Part shown: positions 44,120 through 52,336 of the stretch, piece after piece
How the letters are laid out: each line of letters opens with the position of its first letter
Position numbering within the stretch: position 1 is the first letter of the stretch
NCBI RefSeq assembly: GCF_007671725.1
Contig: NZ_VCNM01000002.1
Span: forward strand, 248,001-312,000
Reading direction: 5' to 3'
DNA length: 64,000 bases
Source of the DNA: Halorubrum depositum
GTDB lineage: Archaea > Halobacteriota > Halobacteria > Halobacteriales > Haloferacaceae
Translations under genes and position numbers: made by a program
Notes under the pieces: generated by a model
What the model was told of the DNA's origin: nothing
The model's database searches: none
What the model saw: the letters and a program-made list of their open reading frames with translations, nothing else

Positions 44120-44689
44120 TCACTCGCCGGCGTCGTGCGACTGACGGGGAGCGTCGCCCGAGCCCTCCCGCAACCGGTCCGCGATGGCGGCGCCGGCGGC
44201 CCGCGGGGGCGCCTCCGCGACGGCGACCGCGTCGCCGACCGCGACGCGTCCGGGCTCGACGACCTCACAGCAGAGCCCGCCGCGGTTCCGCAACGCCGGC
44301 GCGAGCCCCTCCGCGCCGGCCAGCGACTCGACGCGCGCGCAGGGCGGCCGGCGCCGGGTCGGCCGCAGGCGCGCCTCGCCGACGGAGACGGTCGCCTCCA
44401 ACAGGTCGTCCATCCCCGCGCCGAACCCCTCGACGACGACGTTCCGGCGGTGGCGGCCGTCGGAGAGGTCGATCCCGGTCTCGGCGCGGACCGCGTCGAG
44501 GGCCTCGGCGGCGACGAGGGTGACGGCGCAGCCGTCGAGTTGGAAGTGCCCGTCGCCGCGGCGGTACCGGTCGCCCCCGACGCCGCCCGGCCGGACCGTG
44601 GCGGCCTCCCGGAGCTCGGGCGGTGCGCCGCCCTCGGACGCCGTGACGAGGCTCCTAACAACGCCGCCAGCCGCGTTCTCGGCCGTCAT
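44120..44689 (-). CDS. MOSC domain protein
   Basis: 189-residue protein made of one MOSC domain, the C-terminal domain of molybdenum cofactor sulfurases and YiiM-type reductases. VGGDRYRRGDGHFQLDGCAVTLVAAEALDAVRAETGIDLSDGRHRRNVVVEG (part quoted) shows the conserved strand order, and PTRRRPPCARVE carries the family's conserved Cys near residue 122, the presumed sulfide or Moco-binding residue. ATG overlaps the stop of the upstream membrane protein gene (ATGA), so they are coupled. Probably binds or delivers sulfur to a metal cofactor; unproven. Confidence 0.85.
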   Translation of the reverse strand: MTAENAAGGVVRSLVTASEGGAPPELREAATVRPGGVGGDRYRRGDGHFQLDGCAVTLVAAEALDAVRAETGIDLSDGRHRRNVVVEGFGAGMDDLLEATVSVGEARLRPTRRRPPCARVESLAGAEGLAPALRNRGGLCCEVVEPGRVAVGDAVAVAEAPPRAAGAAIADRLREGSGDAPRQSHDAGE

Positions 44690-45081
44690 CCGGGCCCTCC
44701 GAGCAGCGACGGGTCGCCGGGCTTCAGCCACTCGCGGTGCGCGTAGTAGACGACGCAGACCGGGGGCGCGACCAGCGCGGCGAGCGCGTACAGCCATTTG
44801 AAAAACCCGAAATCGGCGACGCCGCGCTCGTCCAGCGACAGCGCGTCGAGGAGGACCGCGGCGGTCGCGAGCGGCGCGAGGAGGTAGCCGTGGGCGAACG
44901 CGACGGCGGCCCCGAGCGGGGTGCCGGCCGAGAGCAGCGCCCAGTCGAGCGCGTAGAGGACGGTCCACCCGCCGGCGGCGGCGGCGAGGACGGGGAGCCA
45001 CGGGCCGTCGAACCGCCTGTCGGGCGATTCTGCGGCCGACCCGTCCGGGTCGTCGGCGGGGGCTGCAGCGTGCGTGCTCAC
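44686..45081 (-). CDS. Small membrane protein coupled to MOSC
   Basis: 131-residue protein with an acidic N-terminus (about 1-25) and three or four membrane segments: WLPVLAAAAGGWTVLYALDWALL, AVAFAHGYLLAPLATAAVLLDAL and FFKWLYALAALVAPPVCVVYYAHRE. No enzymatic motif. GTG start. Its stop overlaps the MOSC start by four bases, which implies joint production, but no known functional relation exists. Not recognised as a named family. Confidence 0.7.
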   Translation of the reverse strand: MSTHAAAPADDPDGSAAESPDRRFDGPWLPVLAAAAGGWTVLYALDWALLSAGTPLGAAVAFAHGYLLAPLATAAVLLDALSLDERGVADFGFFKWLYALAALVAPPVCVVYYAHREWLKPGDPSLLGGPG

Positions 45082-45150
45082 GGTCGAGGTGGGTGCCGGA
45101 CGGTACTCAACGTTCGGGTCGGAGGCGGTTCGCGGGCGGGTCGCAGGCGG

Positions 45151-45208
45151 CGGGGTCGGTGCGGTCGCTGCGGTCGGCGCGGTCGCTGCGCTCCTCGCCG
45201 CCGCGAGG
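45151..45208. repeat. GC-rich short repeats and hairpin after cysteine synthase
   Basis: A low-complexity stretch of imperfect GGTCGCTGC / GGTCGGTGC / GGTCGGCGC units runs to about 45190. A 6-bp hairpin CCTCGC-CGCC-GCGAGG (45193-45208) lies 4 bases after the stop of the cysteine synthase gene and could be its terminator. Confidence 0.5.
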
Positions 45209-45212
45209 CGAG

Positions 45213-46130
45213 CTACTCGTCGAAGGTGCCGGCCGAGAGGTAGCGCTCGCCGCTGTCCCAGAACACGGTGACGACGAGCGGCTCGTCGCCCTCGTGCGCG
45301 CCGGACTCACGGAGGTCGGCCGCGACGTCCTTCGCGGCGAGGTTCGAGGCGCCCGAGGACTGCCCGACGAGGATTCCCTCCTCGCGTGCGAGTCGGCGGC
45401 ACTCGGCCTCCGCGTCGTCGATGTCGACCGCGTGGACCTCGTCGATCAGGTCGACGTCGAGGTTCGGGGAGACGAACCCCGGCCCCATCCCCTGGAATCG
45501 GTCGACGCCGGGCTCGCCGCCGGAGAGGACCGCGTTGTCGGTGGGCTCGACCGCGTCGATCCGAACGTCGGGGAAGGCCTCGCGGAGCCGACGACCGATC
45601 CCGGAGAGGGTGCCGCCCGTTCCGACGCCGGCGACGAGCGCGTCGACGGTCCGGTCGCCGACCTGTTCGAGGACCTCCGGACCGGTCGTCTCGTAGTGGG
45701 CGCGGGGGTTCGCGGGGTTCTCGAACTGGCGGAGCTGGATCATTCCCTCCTCGGCCTCCAGCTCGTCGGCGCGCTCCTTGGCCGCGGAGATGTCGCCGTC
45801 GACGAGCTCGACGTCGGCGCCGTAGGCGCGCATGAGCCGGCGGCGCTCCATCGACTTCCCGTCGGGCATCACGAGCGTCACGTCGTACCCCTTCACGGCG
45901 CCGACCATCGCCAGCCCGATGCCGGTGTTGCCGGAGGTCGGCTCGACGATGCCGTCGCCGGGCTCCAGCTTACCGGCCTCCTCGGCCGCCTCGACCATGT
46001 ACCGCGCCGGGCGGTCCTTCGCGGAGCCGCCCGGGTTTCGCGACTCGACCTTCGCGGCCACCGTCGTCTCCGGCGGCGAGTCGACTCGCACCAGCGGCGA
46101 GCCGAGCCCCTTCAACACGTCGTCGTCCAT
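45213..46130 (-). CDS. cysK: Cysteine synthase (PLP-dependent)
   Basis: 305-residue O-acetylserine sulfhydrylase-type enzyme making cysteine. SRNPGGSAKDRPAR contains the PLP lysine, Lys38; IVEPTSGNTGIGLA binds the substrate carboxylate; GVGTGGTLSG binds the cofactor phosphate; GILVGQSSGAS is the C-terminal cofactor-ring Ser loop. Length and motifs are complete. ATG (MDDDVLKG) is chosen because CATTTGAG at about 46155-46162 lies 25-32 bases upstream; the frame has a GTG eight codons earlier. Divergent from a thioredoxin-like gene. Confidence 0.94.
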   Translation of the reverse strand: MDDDVLKGLGSPLVRVDSPPETTVAAKVESRNPGGSAKDRPARYMVEAAEEAGKLEPGDGIVEPTSGNTGIGLAMVGAVKGYDVTLVMPDGKSMERRRLMRAYGADVELVDGDISAAKERADELEAEEGMIQLRQFENPANPRAHYETTGPEVLEQVGDRTVDALVAGVGTGGTLSGIGRRLREAFPDVRIDAVEPTDNAVLSGGEPGVDRFQGMGPGFVSPNLDVDLIDEVHAVDIDDAEAECRRLAREEGILVGQSSGASNLAAKDVAADLRESGAHEGDEPLVVTVFWDSGERYLSAGTFDE

Positions 46131-46274
46131 TGACCGAACGAACGGGGTCGTCACTCAAATGCCCGACGGACCGCGGCAAGACGCGTTCGCTTCCGACCCG
46201 GTTCCGATCGGCCACCGGGAGCGCGGTTGCCACCGACGCGCGGTTTACAAGGCTCGCCGGCGTATCGAGGAGGT

Positions 46275-46667
46275 ATGACGCTCGAAACGCTCGCGCCCGA
46301 CGAGGCCGGCGCGACCGACGGCGACGCGCTCGACGACGAGGTCCTAGCGGCGCTCGGGGCCGGCGACTATCGGTTCAAGGTGTGGGGCGGCGACTGGTGC
46401 GGCGACTGCCAGCGGCAGCTCCCCGCGTTCGCGGCCGCGCTCGACGCCGCCGGCGTCCCAGACGATCGGATCGAGGACTTCCCGGTCACGAAGGGGCCGA
46501 ACGGGAAGGAGGGGGAAGCGGTCGAGGCGTACGGGATCGAGCTGATCCCGACCGTCGTGGTCGAGAGCGCCGACGGCGAGGAGCTCGCCCGCTTCGTCGA
46601 GGAGGCGGACGTGTCGATCGCTGAGTTCCTCGCGCGCGAGCTCGCCGAGACCGAGGCGAGCGCCTGA
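46275..46667 (+). CDS. Thioredoxin-fold protein
   Basis: 130-residue thioredoxin-fold protein with the redox motif WCGDC (Cys42, Cys45). Flanking sequence FKVWGGDWCGDCQRQLPAFAAALDAAG and ELIPTVVVESADGEELARFVEEA (cis-Pro region IPT) fits the thioredoxin fold, but the Gly-Asp between the Cys residues and the ~20-residue helical lead resemble the TlpA/YuzD-like 'thioredoxin family protein' group rather than classical Trx. ATG is preceded by GAGGAGG too close to be a good ribosome site; TTTACAA at 46240-46246 fits a leaderless start. Confidence 0.85.
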   Translation: MTLETLAPDEAGATDGDALDDEVLAALGAGDYRFKVWGGDWCGDCQRQLPAFAAALDAAGVPDDRIEDFPVTKGPNGKEGEAVEAYGIELIPTVVVESADGEELARFVEEADVSIAEFLARELAETEASA

Positions 46668-46695
46668 GTCGAGGCCGGTCCCCTTTCAACCGAGC

Positions 46696-47268
46696 TCAGG
46701 CGTCGAGTTCGGCGACGATCCGCTCGCGGATCGGCTCGGCGTCCACCGCCGCCCACGCCTCGATGTCGTAGGTCACGTCGGCGAGGACCTCCAGCCGGTC
46801 GGCGTCGCCCTCGCCGATCGCCGCCACCGCGTCCTCGGAGAGCCGCTCCAACACCGCCTTAGAGAGCGCCTCGCGGTCCACGTCGCGCTCGGGCACGTCG
46901 AGGATGTGCGGGAGGTCGCCTGCGTCCTCGGGCAGCGACGGGAACGCGGCGGGCCCGACCGCGAGGGCGACGTCGTCCGCGTCGAGGCCCTCGTCGGGGG
47001 CGGCGACCGCCGGCGCCTCGTCGCCGGCCTCGTCGAGCGCCCCGGGCGGCGCCGGCACCAGGGCGTACTCCGCGACGGCGACGTCGATGGCGGCGGCGAT
47101 GGCGTCGTCGTCGACCTCCGTCCGCTGTTTGAACGCGAGCTCCGAGAGCGCCCGCGAGAGCTCCGCGCGGGTGAGCCAGTCGAACAGGTCGACGACGCCG
47201 GCGAGGTCGTCGCGGGCTGCCGCGCTGGGCGCGGCTCCTGAGTCGACGGGATCGCCCGTTCCTCCCAT
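46696..47268 (-). CDS. Uncharacterised acidic protein downstream of the GT81-type gene
   Basis: 190-residue acidic, helix-rich protein. The first part (RDDLAGVVDLFDWLTRAELSRALSELAFKQRTEVDDDAIAAAIDVAVAEYALV) looks like a winged or helical DNA-binding-like bundle, and DREALSKAVLERLSEDAVAAIGEGDADRLEVLADVTYDIEAWA is the conserved C-terminal part, separated by an acidic Ala/Pro linker. No known motif; I recall homologues in haloarchaea, always of unknown function. Its ATG is three bases after the stop of the glycosyltransferase gene, so it is cotranscribed. Confidence 0.65.
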   Translation of the reverse strand: MGGTGDPVDSGAAPSAAARDDLAGVVDLFDWLTRAELSRALSELAFKQRTEVDDDAIAAAIDVAVAEYALVPAPPGALDEAGDEAPAVAAPDEGLDADDVALAVGPAAFPSLPEDAGDLPHILDVPERDVDREALSKAVLERLSEDAVAAIGEGDADRLEVLADVTYDIEAWAAVDAEPIRERIVAELDA

Positions 47269-47271
47269 CCG

Positions 47272-48489
47272 TCAGTCCTCCCCCGGCGCCGGGTCGGGGA
47301 GCGAGTCCGCCGGCGGCCGATGGCCGTTCGAGCGGACGTCGGCGTCGGCGAGCGCCCGGGCGGTTCGAGTCGCGTCGTCCCCCAGTCCGTCGGCCGCCGC
47401 CGCGAGGTCGGCGCGCGCCGCCTCGGCGACCTCGGCCGGCGTGACCGTCGCGTCGCGCCACGCCGGGAGCCGGGTGTCCGGTCCCGGCTCGCCCAGCGCG
47501 TCGGCGTACGTCGCCGCCTGCGAGCGCTCGCCGCCGCGGTCGTAGTCGAGGCCGTTGAACGCGGCGTCGGTCTCGTAGCCGGCGATCACCCGTTCGGCCG
47601 CCTCGCGGTAGCGGTCGGCGAGCCCGCCGTAGTCGACGGCGACCCCGCCCTCCTCGACCGCTCGGAGGGTCGCCTCCCCGACCGCGCGGCTCATGTCGGC
47701 GAGGCCCGTCGGACCGTCGACGGAGCGGTGGTCGTGCTCGTAGCGGCCGAGGTCGACCTGCGCGCTCCCCGCGAAGCCGGCGTGCGCGTACGCCTCGCCG
47801 AGCGTCCCGGCCTCCAGACCCCAGCCGCGCTGGACGCGGAGCTTCGAGACGAGGTCGGTCGTCGCCGCGAACTCCCCGGCGAGCGCGTACCGGAACGACT
47901 CGAGGTACTCGAGCACGCCCGCCTCGCGGCGCTCGGTGGCGTCGGCGAGCGCGCGGACGAGCGGCCGGAAGAACAGCCGGAACAGCCGGCCGTACAGCGC
48001 CCCGTCCTCGACGCGGGCGTAGTACCCCTTCGAGAACGAGTGCCCGTTCGCGACCGGGAACAGCAGGCGGTTGACGAACGCCGGCGAGTACGTCTTCGTG
48101 TCGGCGTCGTGGACGACGACGTACTCCTCCTCCAATGCCCGGCCGAGACCGAGCCACACGTCTCGGCCCTTGCCGCGCTCGCCGTCGAGCCCGCGGTCGG
48201 CGAGCAGTTCGGAGAGGCGGGGGCCGCCGCACCACAGCGTCTCCACGTCGAGGTCGAAGCCGGCGAGCCACCTGGCGAAGGGCCCGACGCGCTCGGGCGG
48301 GGCTCGGAGGGGGACGATCACCCGAGCGGGGTCGACCGTCTCCAGCGCCGAGAGGACGCGCTCGGCCGCGAGCGTGCCGTACTCGCGCTCCGTCATCGGC
48401 ACCACGACCGCCGCCCGGCCGGTGGGGGCGTCCGGCCGGTGGTCGGTCAACGCGTGCAGCGTCGTCACGCGCTCTTGGACGTACTCCAT
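47272..48489 (-). CDS. Glucosyl-3-phosphoglycerate synthase-like glycosyltransferase (GT81/GT55 type)
   Basis: 405-residue GT-A glycosyltransferase. VVVHDADTKTYSP near 122-134 holds the DAD metal motif; KGYYARVEDGALYGRLFRLFFRPLVRAL, YALAGEFAATTDLVSKLRVQRGWGLEAGTLGEAY and LGRYEHDHRSVDGPTGLADM match the glucosyl- or mannosyl-3-phosphoglycerate synthase family, which uses phosphoglycerate as acceptor and makes compatible solutes or lipid precursors. No cognate phosphatase is adjacent. ATG at 48489 is supported by CTATTTAGG near 48513-48521. Followed by an unknown acidic protein gene. Confidence 0.82.
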   Translation of the reverse strand: MEYVQERVTTLHALTDHRPDAPTGRAAVVVPMTEREYGTLAAERVLSALETVDPARVIVPLRAPPERVGPFARWLAGFDLDVETLWCGGPRLSELLADRGLDGERGKGRDVWLGLGRALEEEYVVVHDADTKTYSPAFVNRLLFPVANGHSFSKGYYARVEDGALYGRLFRLFFRPLVRALADATERREAGVLEYLESFRYALAGEFAATTDLVSKLRVQRGWGLEAGTLGEAYAHAGFAGSAQVDLGRYEHDHRSVDGPTGLADMSRAVGEATLRAVEEGGVAVDYGGLADRYREAAERVIAGYETDAAFNGLDYDRGGERSQAATYADALGEPGPDTRLPAWRDATVTPAEVAEAARADLAAAADGLGDDATRTARALADADVRSNGHRPPADSLPDPAPGED

Positions 48490-48588
48490 TATCACCGTAC
48501 AGGGGCGGGACGCCCTAAATAGGTGCGATACCCGTGGCGCGTGCCGACACACGCACAGGGGTCGAGGCGACCGCGCTTCCCGCCGCGC

Positions 48589-49773
48589 TCAGGCCGCCGG
48601 GTCCGCGCCCGCCGCGCCGCCCGGGACGCGGCCCATGCGCTCTAAGGCGGCGTAGGCGACGACGACGGCGCCGAGCCCCCCGGCGAGCGCGAGGAAGACC
48701 GTGTCGTAGGCGACGCCGGCCTCGATCGCCTCACCGACGGCCCACGAGCCGGCCGCCTGGGTCGTCATCATGCCGGCGGAGTAGACGGCGTACGCCGACG
48801 CCCGGGACCCGTCCGGCAGCGACGCCAGCAGGAAGGTGTCCATCGCGGGGAACAGCATGTGGATCGCGAAGCCGACGGCGACGCTCGCGGCGACGACGGT
48901 GACGAGGCCGGAGGCCGCGACGACGAGGACGACGCTGACGAGGAACGCCGTCACGATCCCGAGCAGGTACGGCACGTGCGGGAGCCGGTCGGCGAGGTCT
49001 CCGGAGACGAGGAAGGCGGGGACGCCGGCGGCGAAGATCACCGTCAGGAGGTTCCGGGCGGTCGCCGGCGGGAGCCCCTTGTCGATCATGTACAGCTCGT
49101 AGAAGTTGAACAGGCCCTGCCAGACGAAGCCCGTGAGGCCCATCAGCACGACGGCCGTCAGGACGAGCTTCCACTCGGAGAGCGCGCCGCCGAGGAAATC
49201 GGTGTCGCCCGCGCCGGCGTCGGGGAGGTCCGTCCGCCCGGCCAGGACCGCGAAGACGACCGTCGTCGTCGCCGCCGCGGTCGCGAGCCCGTAGAACGCG
49301 AACCGCCAGTCGTACCACAGCGCGACCGTGACGACCGGCGCGGCGGCGACCGCGGCGAGCTGGCTCGCGGTGCCGTGGACCCCCATCGCGCGGCCGACGC
49401 GCTCCGGGAACAGCTCGGAGACGAACGGGTTGGCGGCGACGAAGTAGACGCCGGAGGCCAGGCCGATCGCGAACGCGGCCGCCATCAGCGTCGGCACGCC
49501 CGGCGCCAGCGCGACGCCGAGCGCGCCGAGCGTCAGCATCGCTCCCGAGACCAAGATTACGAGGCGACGTGAGAACCGGGTGAGCGCCCACCCGGCCGGG
49601 AGCCGCGGGGCCGCCGATCCGAGCCACGCGAGCGTGACGATGAGCCCGGCGGTCCCCTCGCCGATCGCGAACTCGCCGATGAACGCTCCCACGAGGGGCG
49701 CGAACACCACGCGCGCGAAGTTGACGAGGAAGACGAGGGCACACAGCGATCCGAACAGCCGAGTCCGAGACAC
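48589..49773 (-). CDS. Major facilitator superfamily transporter
   Basis: 394-residue MFS protein with about 12 helices. FAPLVGAFIGEFAIGEGTAGLIVTLAWLGSAAPRLPAGWALTRFSRRLVILV contains a modified loop 2-3 signature lacking the usual Asp. Central loop LAGRTDLPDAGAGDTDFLGGALSEWKLVL. It resembles nitrate- or sugar-type haloarchaeal MFS proteins without a clear substrate. GTG start. Divergent from the mini zinc finger gene across 150 bases. Confidence 0.85.
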   Translation of the reverse strand: MSRTRLFGSLCALVFLVNFARVVFAPLVGAFIGEFAIGEGTAGLIVTLAWLGSAAPRLPAGWALTRFSRRLVILVSGAMLTLGALGVALAPGVPTLMAAAFAIGLASGVYFVAANPFVSELFPERVGRAMGVHGTASQLAAVAAAPVVTVALWYDWRFAFYGLATAAATTTVVFAVLAGRTDLPDAGAGDTDFLGGALSEWKLVLTAVVLMGLTGFVWQGLFNFYELYMIDKGLPPATARNLLTVIFAAGVPAFLVSGDLADRLPHVPYLLGIVTAFLVSVVLVVAASGLVTVVAASVAVGFAIHMLFPAMDTFLLASLPDGSRASAYAVYSAGMMTTQAAGSWAVGEAIEAGVAYDTVFLALAGGLGAVVVAYAALERMGRVPGGAAGADPAA

Positions 49774-49891
49774 GACCGCGCTTCACGGCGCCCGGAGACA
49801 AGCGTTGCGGAAGCGGGGCGCCGCGGGAGGTCGTGGCGTGTCGCACCGCGCCGACGGGGAGGCGTCGACGTCCGACTCGCGTCGTACGGGG

Positions 49892-49900
49892 TTTTTATAC
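49892..49900 (+). promoter_or_regulatory. TATA box of the mini zinc finger gene
   Basis: TTTTTATAC lies 24-32 bases before the ATG at 49924. Confidence 0.6.
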
Positions 49901-49923
49901 CCGCACGCGACAAACCCGGACAT

Positions 49924-50094
49924 ATGAAATCGACGCGTAAGGGACTTCGCGACGGCGACCTGTTCAAGGACACCTACGAGCGACTGAACTGCGCCGACTG
50001 CGAGAAGGTGTTAAAGAAGAAGAACGACCCCGACGAGGTGTTCTCGGTCCGCGTCTGCCCCGAGTGCGAGGCGACGTACAAGGAGCTCCGTTAG
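49924..50094 (+). CDS. HVO_0758-type mini zinc finger protein
   Basis: 56-residue protein beginning MKSTRKGLRDGD and ending with CPECEATYKELR. Two CxxC pairs, Cys23/Cys26 and Cys45/Cys48, make one zinc site separated by the conserved LKKKNDPDEVFSVR. It closely follows HVO_0758 of Haloferax volcanii, a solved zinc-finger micro-protein, in length and order. Role unknown, perhaps binding nucleic acid or protein. It has a strong leaderless promoter and is a complete small gene. Confidence 0.9.
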   Translation: MKSTRKGLRDGDLFKDTYERLNCADCEKVLKKKNDPDEVFSVRVCPECEATYKELR

Positions 50095-50242
50095 GCCGAC
50101 GCGCCGCCGTCGCTGGCACCTGACGGACAGATACCTCCCGTCCCCGCGCGTTTTCCTCCGTCTCCGGCGGAGTCGTCGTCCTCTCGCCAGCGAGCCCGCC
50201 GCCGATCTCGCCGCCTCGACTCGCGATCGGAGAGCGGCGCGG

Positions 50243-51367
50243 TCACTCGAAGACGGCGTCGAACGCCGAGGCGCCGAGCGGGTCGAAGGTTCCGGCGGCG
50301 ACGTTCTCGCGCACGTGATCCGCGTCGCTCGCGCCGACGAGGGAGGCGGTGACGCCCGGCGCGCTCCGTGCGAAGTTGAGCGCGCGCTGCGCGGGCGTCT
50401 CGCCGGCGAGCGTCGCGTCGACGTCGGCCGGGATCGCGCCCTCGTTCGCGAGTTCTCCCTGCCCGATGCTCGCGCTCGTCACCACGGAGAGCCCGGCCTC
50501 GTGAGCGAACTCCAAGGTCGAGATCGGGTCGATATCTGAGCCGGCGTGGCCGTCACCGCCGGGCGGTCGCTGGTTCCGCCGCGTGAACGCGTCCGCCATC
50601 GCGACGTTGAAGGGGAGCTGTATCGCCTCGAACCCGTGGTCGTCGTCCGGGCCGACCGCGTCGCCGGCGGCCTCGGCCCTGGCGAGGACCTCGGCCAGCG
50701 AGAGGTACCGCTCGTCGCCCTCGGGGACCCGGAAGGCGTCCCACGTCGCGACGCCGTACGCCCCGATATCGCCGGCGACGCGACGGCGTTCGAGAGCCTC
50801 GAAGGCGGCCTCCAACCGGTCGTACACCGCCTCGCGGGAGCGGGTCGCGAGCTGCGTCTCCGGGTTGTGGACGTAGTAGCAGTCGACCGCGTCGAGCCCG
50901 AGCCGGTCCAGCGAGCGGTCGAGCGACCACTCCAGGTAGCCGGGATCGATCGCGTGGGCGCCGTTCGCGAGCTCGTCGGCGTCGACGATCCCGGCCGCGA
51001 GGTAGCGGTCGCGGACGAACGCCGCGGGGTCGTCAGGTCGCTCGCCGTTGAACGGGAGGAACCCTCCCTTCGTCGCGACCACGACCGCCTCGCGGTCGAC
51101 CGGCGAGTCGCGGACCGCCTCGCCGACGACGCGCTCGGCCCGCCCGCAGCGGTAGTTGACCGCGGTGTCGACGTGGTTCACCCCGGAGCGGAGCGCGAGC
51201 CCGATCGCCTCGCGGGAGGCGTCGTCGACCGCGGCGGTCGGCTCGCCGAGGTAGGTGCCGATCCCGACGCTGGAGGCCACGCCCGGACCGAACCGCCGGA
51301 AGTACGTCCGCCCGAAGGCGTCGCCGAACCGGTCGCGGTACGCCCAGAGCGCGTCGCTGGTCGCCAT
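50243..51367 (-). CDS. Aldo/keto reductase
   Basis: 374-residue NADP-dependent oxidoreductase of the aldo/keto reductase superfamily. The barrel is recognisable: GVNHVDTAVNYRCGRAERVVGEAV has the catalytic Asp and Tyr (DTAVNY), VVVATKGGF the Lys, and CYYVHNPE the His; DIGAYGVATWDAF follows and SIGQGELANEGAI and AQRALNFARSAPGVTASLVGASDADHVRENVAA form the cofactor end. Insertions near residues 100-130 and 235-260 are longer than usual. Function undetermined. ATG start; no strong TATA seen, only CTTTTCC near 51400. Confidence 0.88.
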   Translation of the reverse strand: MATSDALWAYRDRFGDAFGRTYFRRFGPGVASSVGIGTYLGEPTAAVDDASREAIGLALRSGVNHVDTAVNYRCGRAERVVGEAVRDSPVDREAVVVATKGGFLPFNGERPDDPAAFVRDRYLAAGIVDADELANGAHAIDPGYLEWSLDRSLDRLGLDAVDCYYVHNPETQLATRSREAVYDRLEAAFEALERRRVAGDIGAYGVATWDAFRVPEGDERYLSLAEVLARAEAAGDAVGPDDDHGFEAIQLPFNVAMADAFTRRNQRPPGGDGHAGSDIDPISTLEFAHEAGLSVVTSASIGQGELANEGAIPADVDATLAGETPAQRALNFARSAPGVTASLVGASDADHVRENVAAGTFDPLGASAFDAVFE

Positions 51368-51520
51368 GTTCGTCCGACGGGTGGCGGCGCGAGGGGAAAA
51401 GTCGCGCGGCGTCCGGCCGGCGGTGAAGGGGCCGCGGTCGTTTCTCGCGGCTGCAACGTGTCGGACGCTCGAACGACGACGACACAACGACTATACGTCG
51501 TCCGGGAGTCATCTCGGACA

Positions 51521-52330
51521 ATGGCCTCGCTCACCGACCACCTGTCCGACCTGGTCGAGGACGCCGACGCGGTGCTCCTGTTCTCGCCGACGAGCTCGTT
51601 TCACGACCGGTTCGAGGACGGCGACACGGAGATCGTCGTCGTCGCCCCCGACAACGACGTCGACGCCGACACGTTCGTCGAGCTTCCCCTCCCGTTCGAC
51701 AACGTGAAAGACCGGATCCGGTTCGGGATCGAGGGCTCGATGGACGCCGACCTCGTCTCGGAGGGCGACGAGGTCGTCTGCATCGCGAGCGTCTTCGACG
51801 GGGGGTCGGACGCGGTGATCCGGGTCACCGTCGACGAGACGGTCCACACCGGGATCTACGACCTGTTCGTCAACTCCCGGGCCGAGCCGAGCGTCATCCG
51901 CGACGTGTTCGAGGTCGCGATCGAGCTCGGTCAGAAGGGGCAGAAGGGGAAGCCGGTGGGCGCGCTGTTCGTCGTCGGCGACGCGGGGAAGGTGATGAAC
52001 AAGTCACGCCCGCTGTCGTACAACCCCTTCGAGAAGTCGCACGTCCACGTCGGCGACCCCATCGTCAACGTGATGCTCAAGGAGTTCTCCCGGCTCGACG
52101 GAGCGTTCGTCGTCTCCGACTCCGGGAAGATCGTCTCCGCCTACCGCTACCTCGAGCCGGGCGCGGAGGGCGTCGACATCCCGAAGGGGCTCGGCGCGCG
52201 CCACATGGCCGGCGGGGCGATCACCCGGGACACGAACGCGACCGCGATCGTGCTCTCGGAGTCGGACGGGCTCGTCCGGGCGTTCAAGGCGGGAGAACTC
52301 GTCTTGGAGATCGATCCGGAGGAGTACTGA
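51521..52330 (+). CDS. dacZ: Diadenylate cyclase DacZ
   Basis: 269-residue archaeal diadenylate cyclase making c-di-AMP from two ATP. The DAC domain (about 115-269) carries DGAFVVSDSG near 191-200 and GARHMAGGAI near 224-233, the conserved DGA and RHxxA motifs. The N-terminal ~110 residues are the archaeal-specific domain. It matches DacZ of Haloferax volcanii (HVO_1660), where c-di-AMP is essential and linked to osmotic homeostasis. ATG is preceded by CTATACG at about 51491-51497. A mechanosensitive channel gene starts 6 bases after its stop, so they form an operon. Confidence 0.93.
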   Translation: MASLTDHLSDLVEDADAVLLFSPTSSFHDRFEDGDTEIVVVAPDNDVDADTFVELPLPFDNVKDRIRFGIEGSMDADLVSEGDEVVCIASVFDGGSDAVIRVTVDETVHTGIYDLFVNSRAEPSVIRDVFEVAIELGQKGQKGKPVGALFVVGDAGKVMNKSRPLSYNPFEKSHVHVGDPIVNVMLKEFSRLDGAFVVSDSGKIVSAYRYLEPGAEGVDIPKGLGARHMAGGAITRDTNATAIVLSESDGLVRAFKAGELVLEIDPEEY

Positions 52331-52336
52331 CCACCC

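Noticed and set aside
45151-45190. Short GC repeats as a possible CRISPR or VNTR
   Set aside because: Units are imperfect 9-mers without spacers; typical of low-complexity haloarchaeal intergenic DNA.
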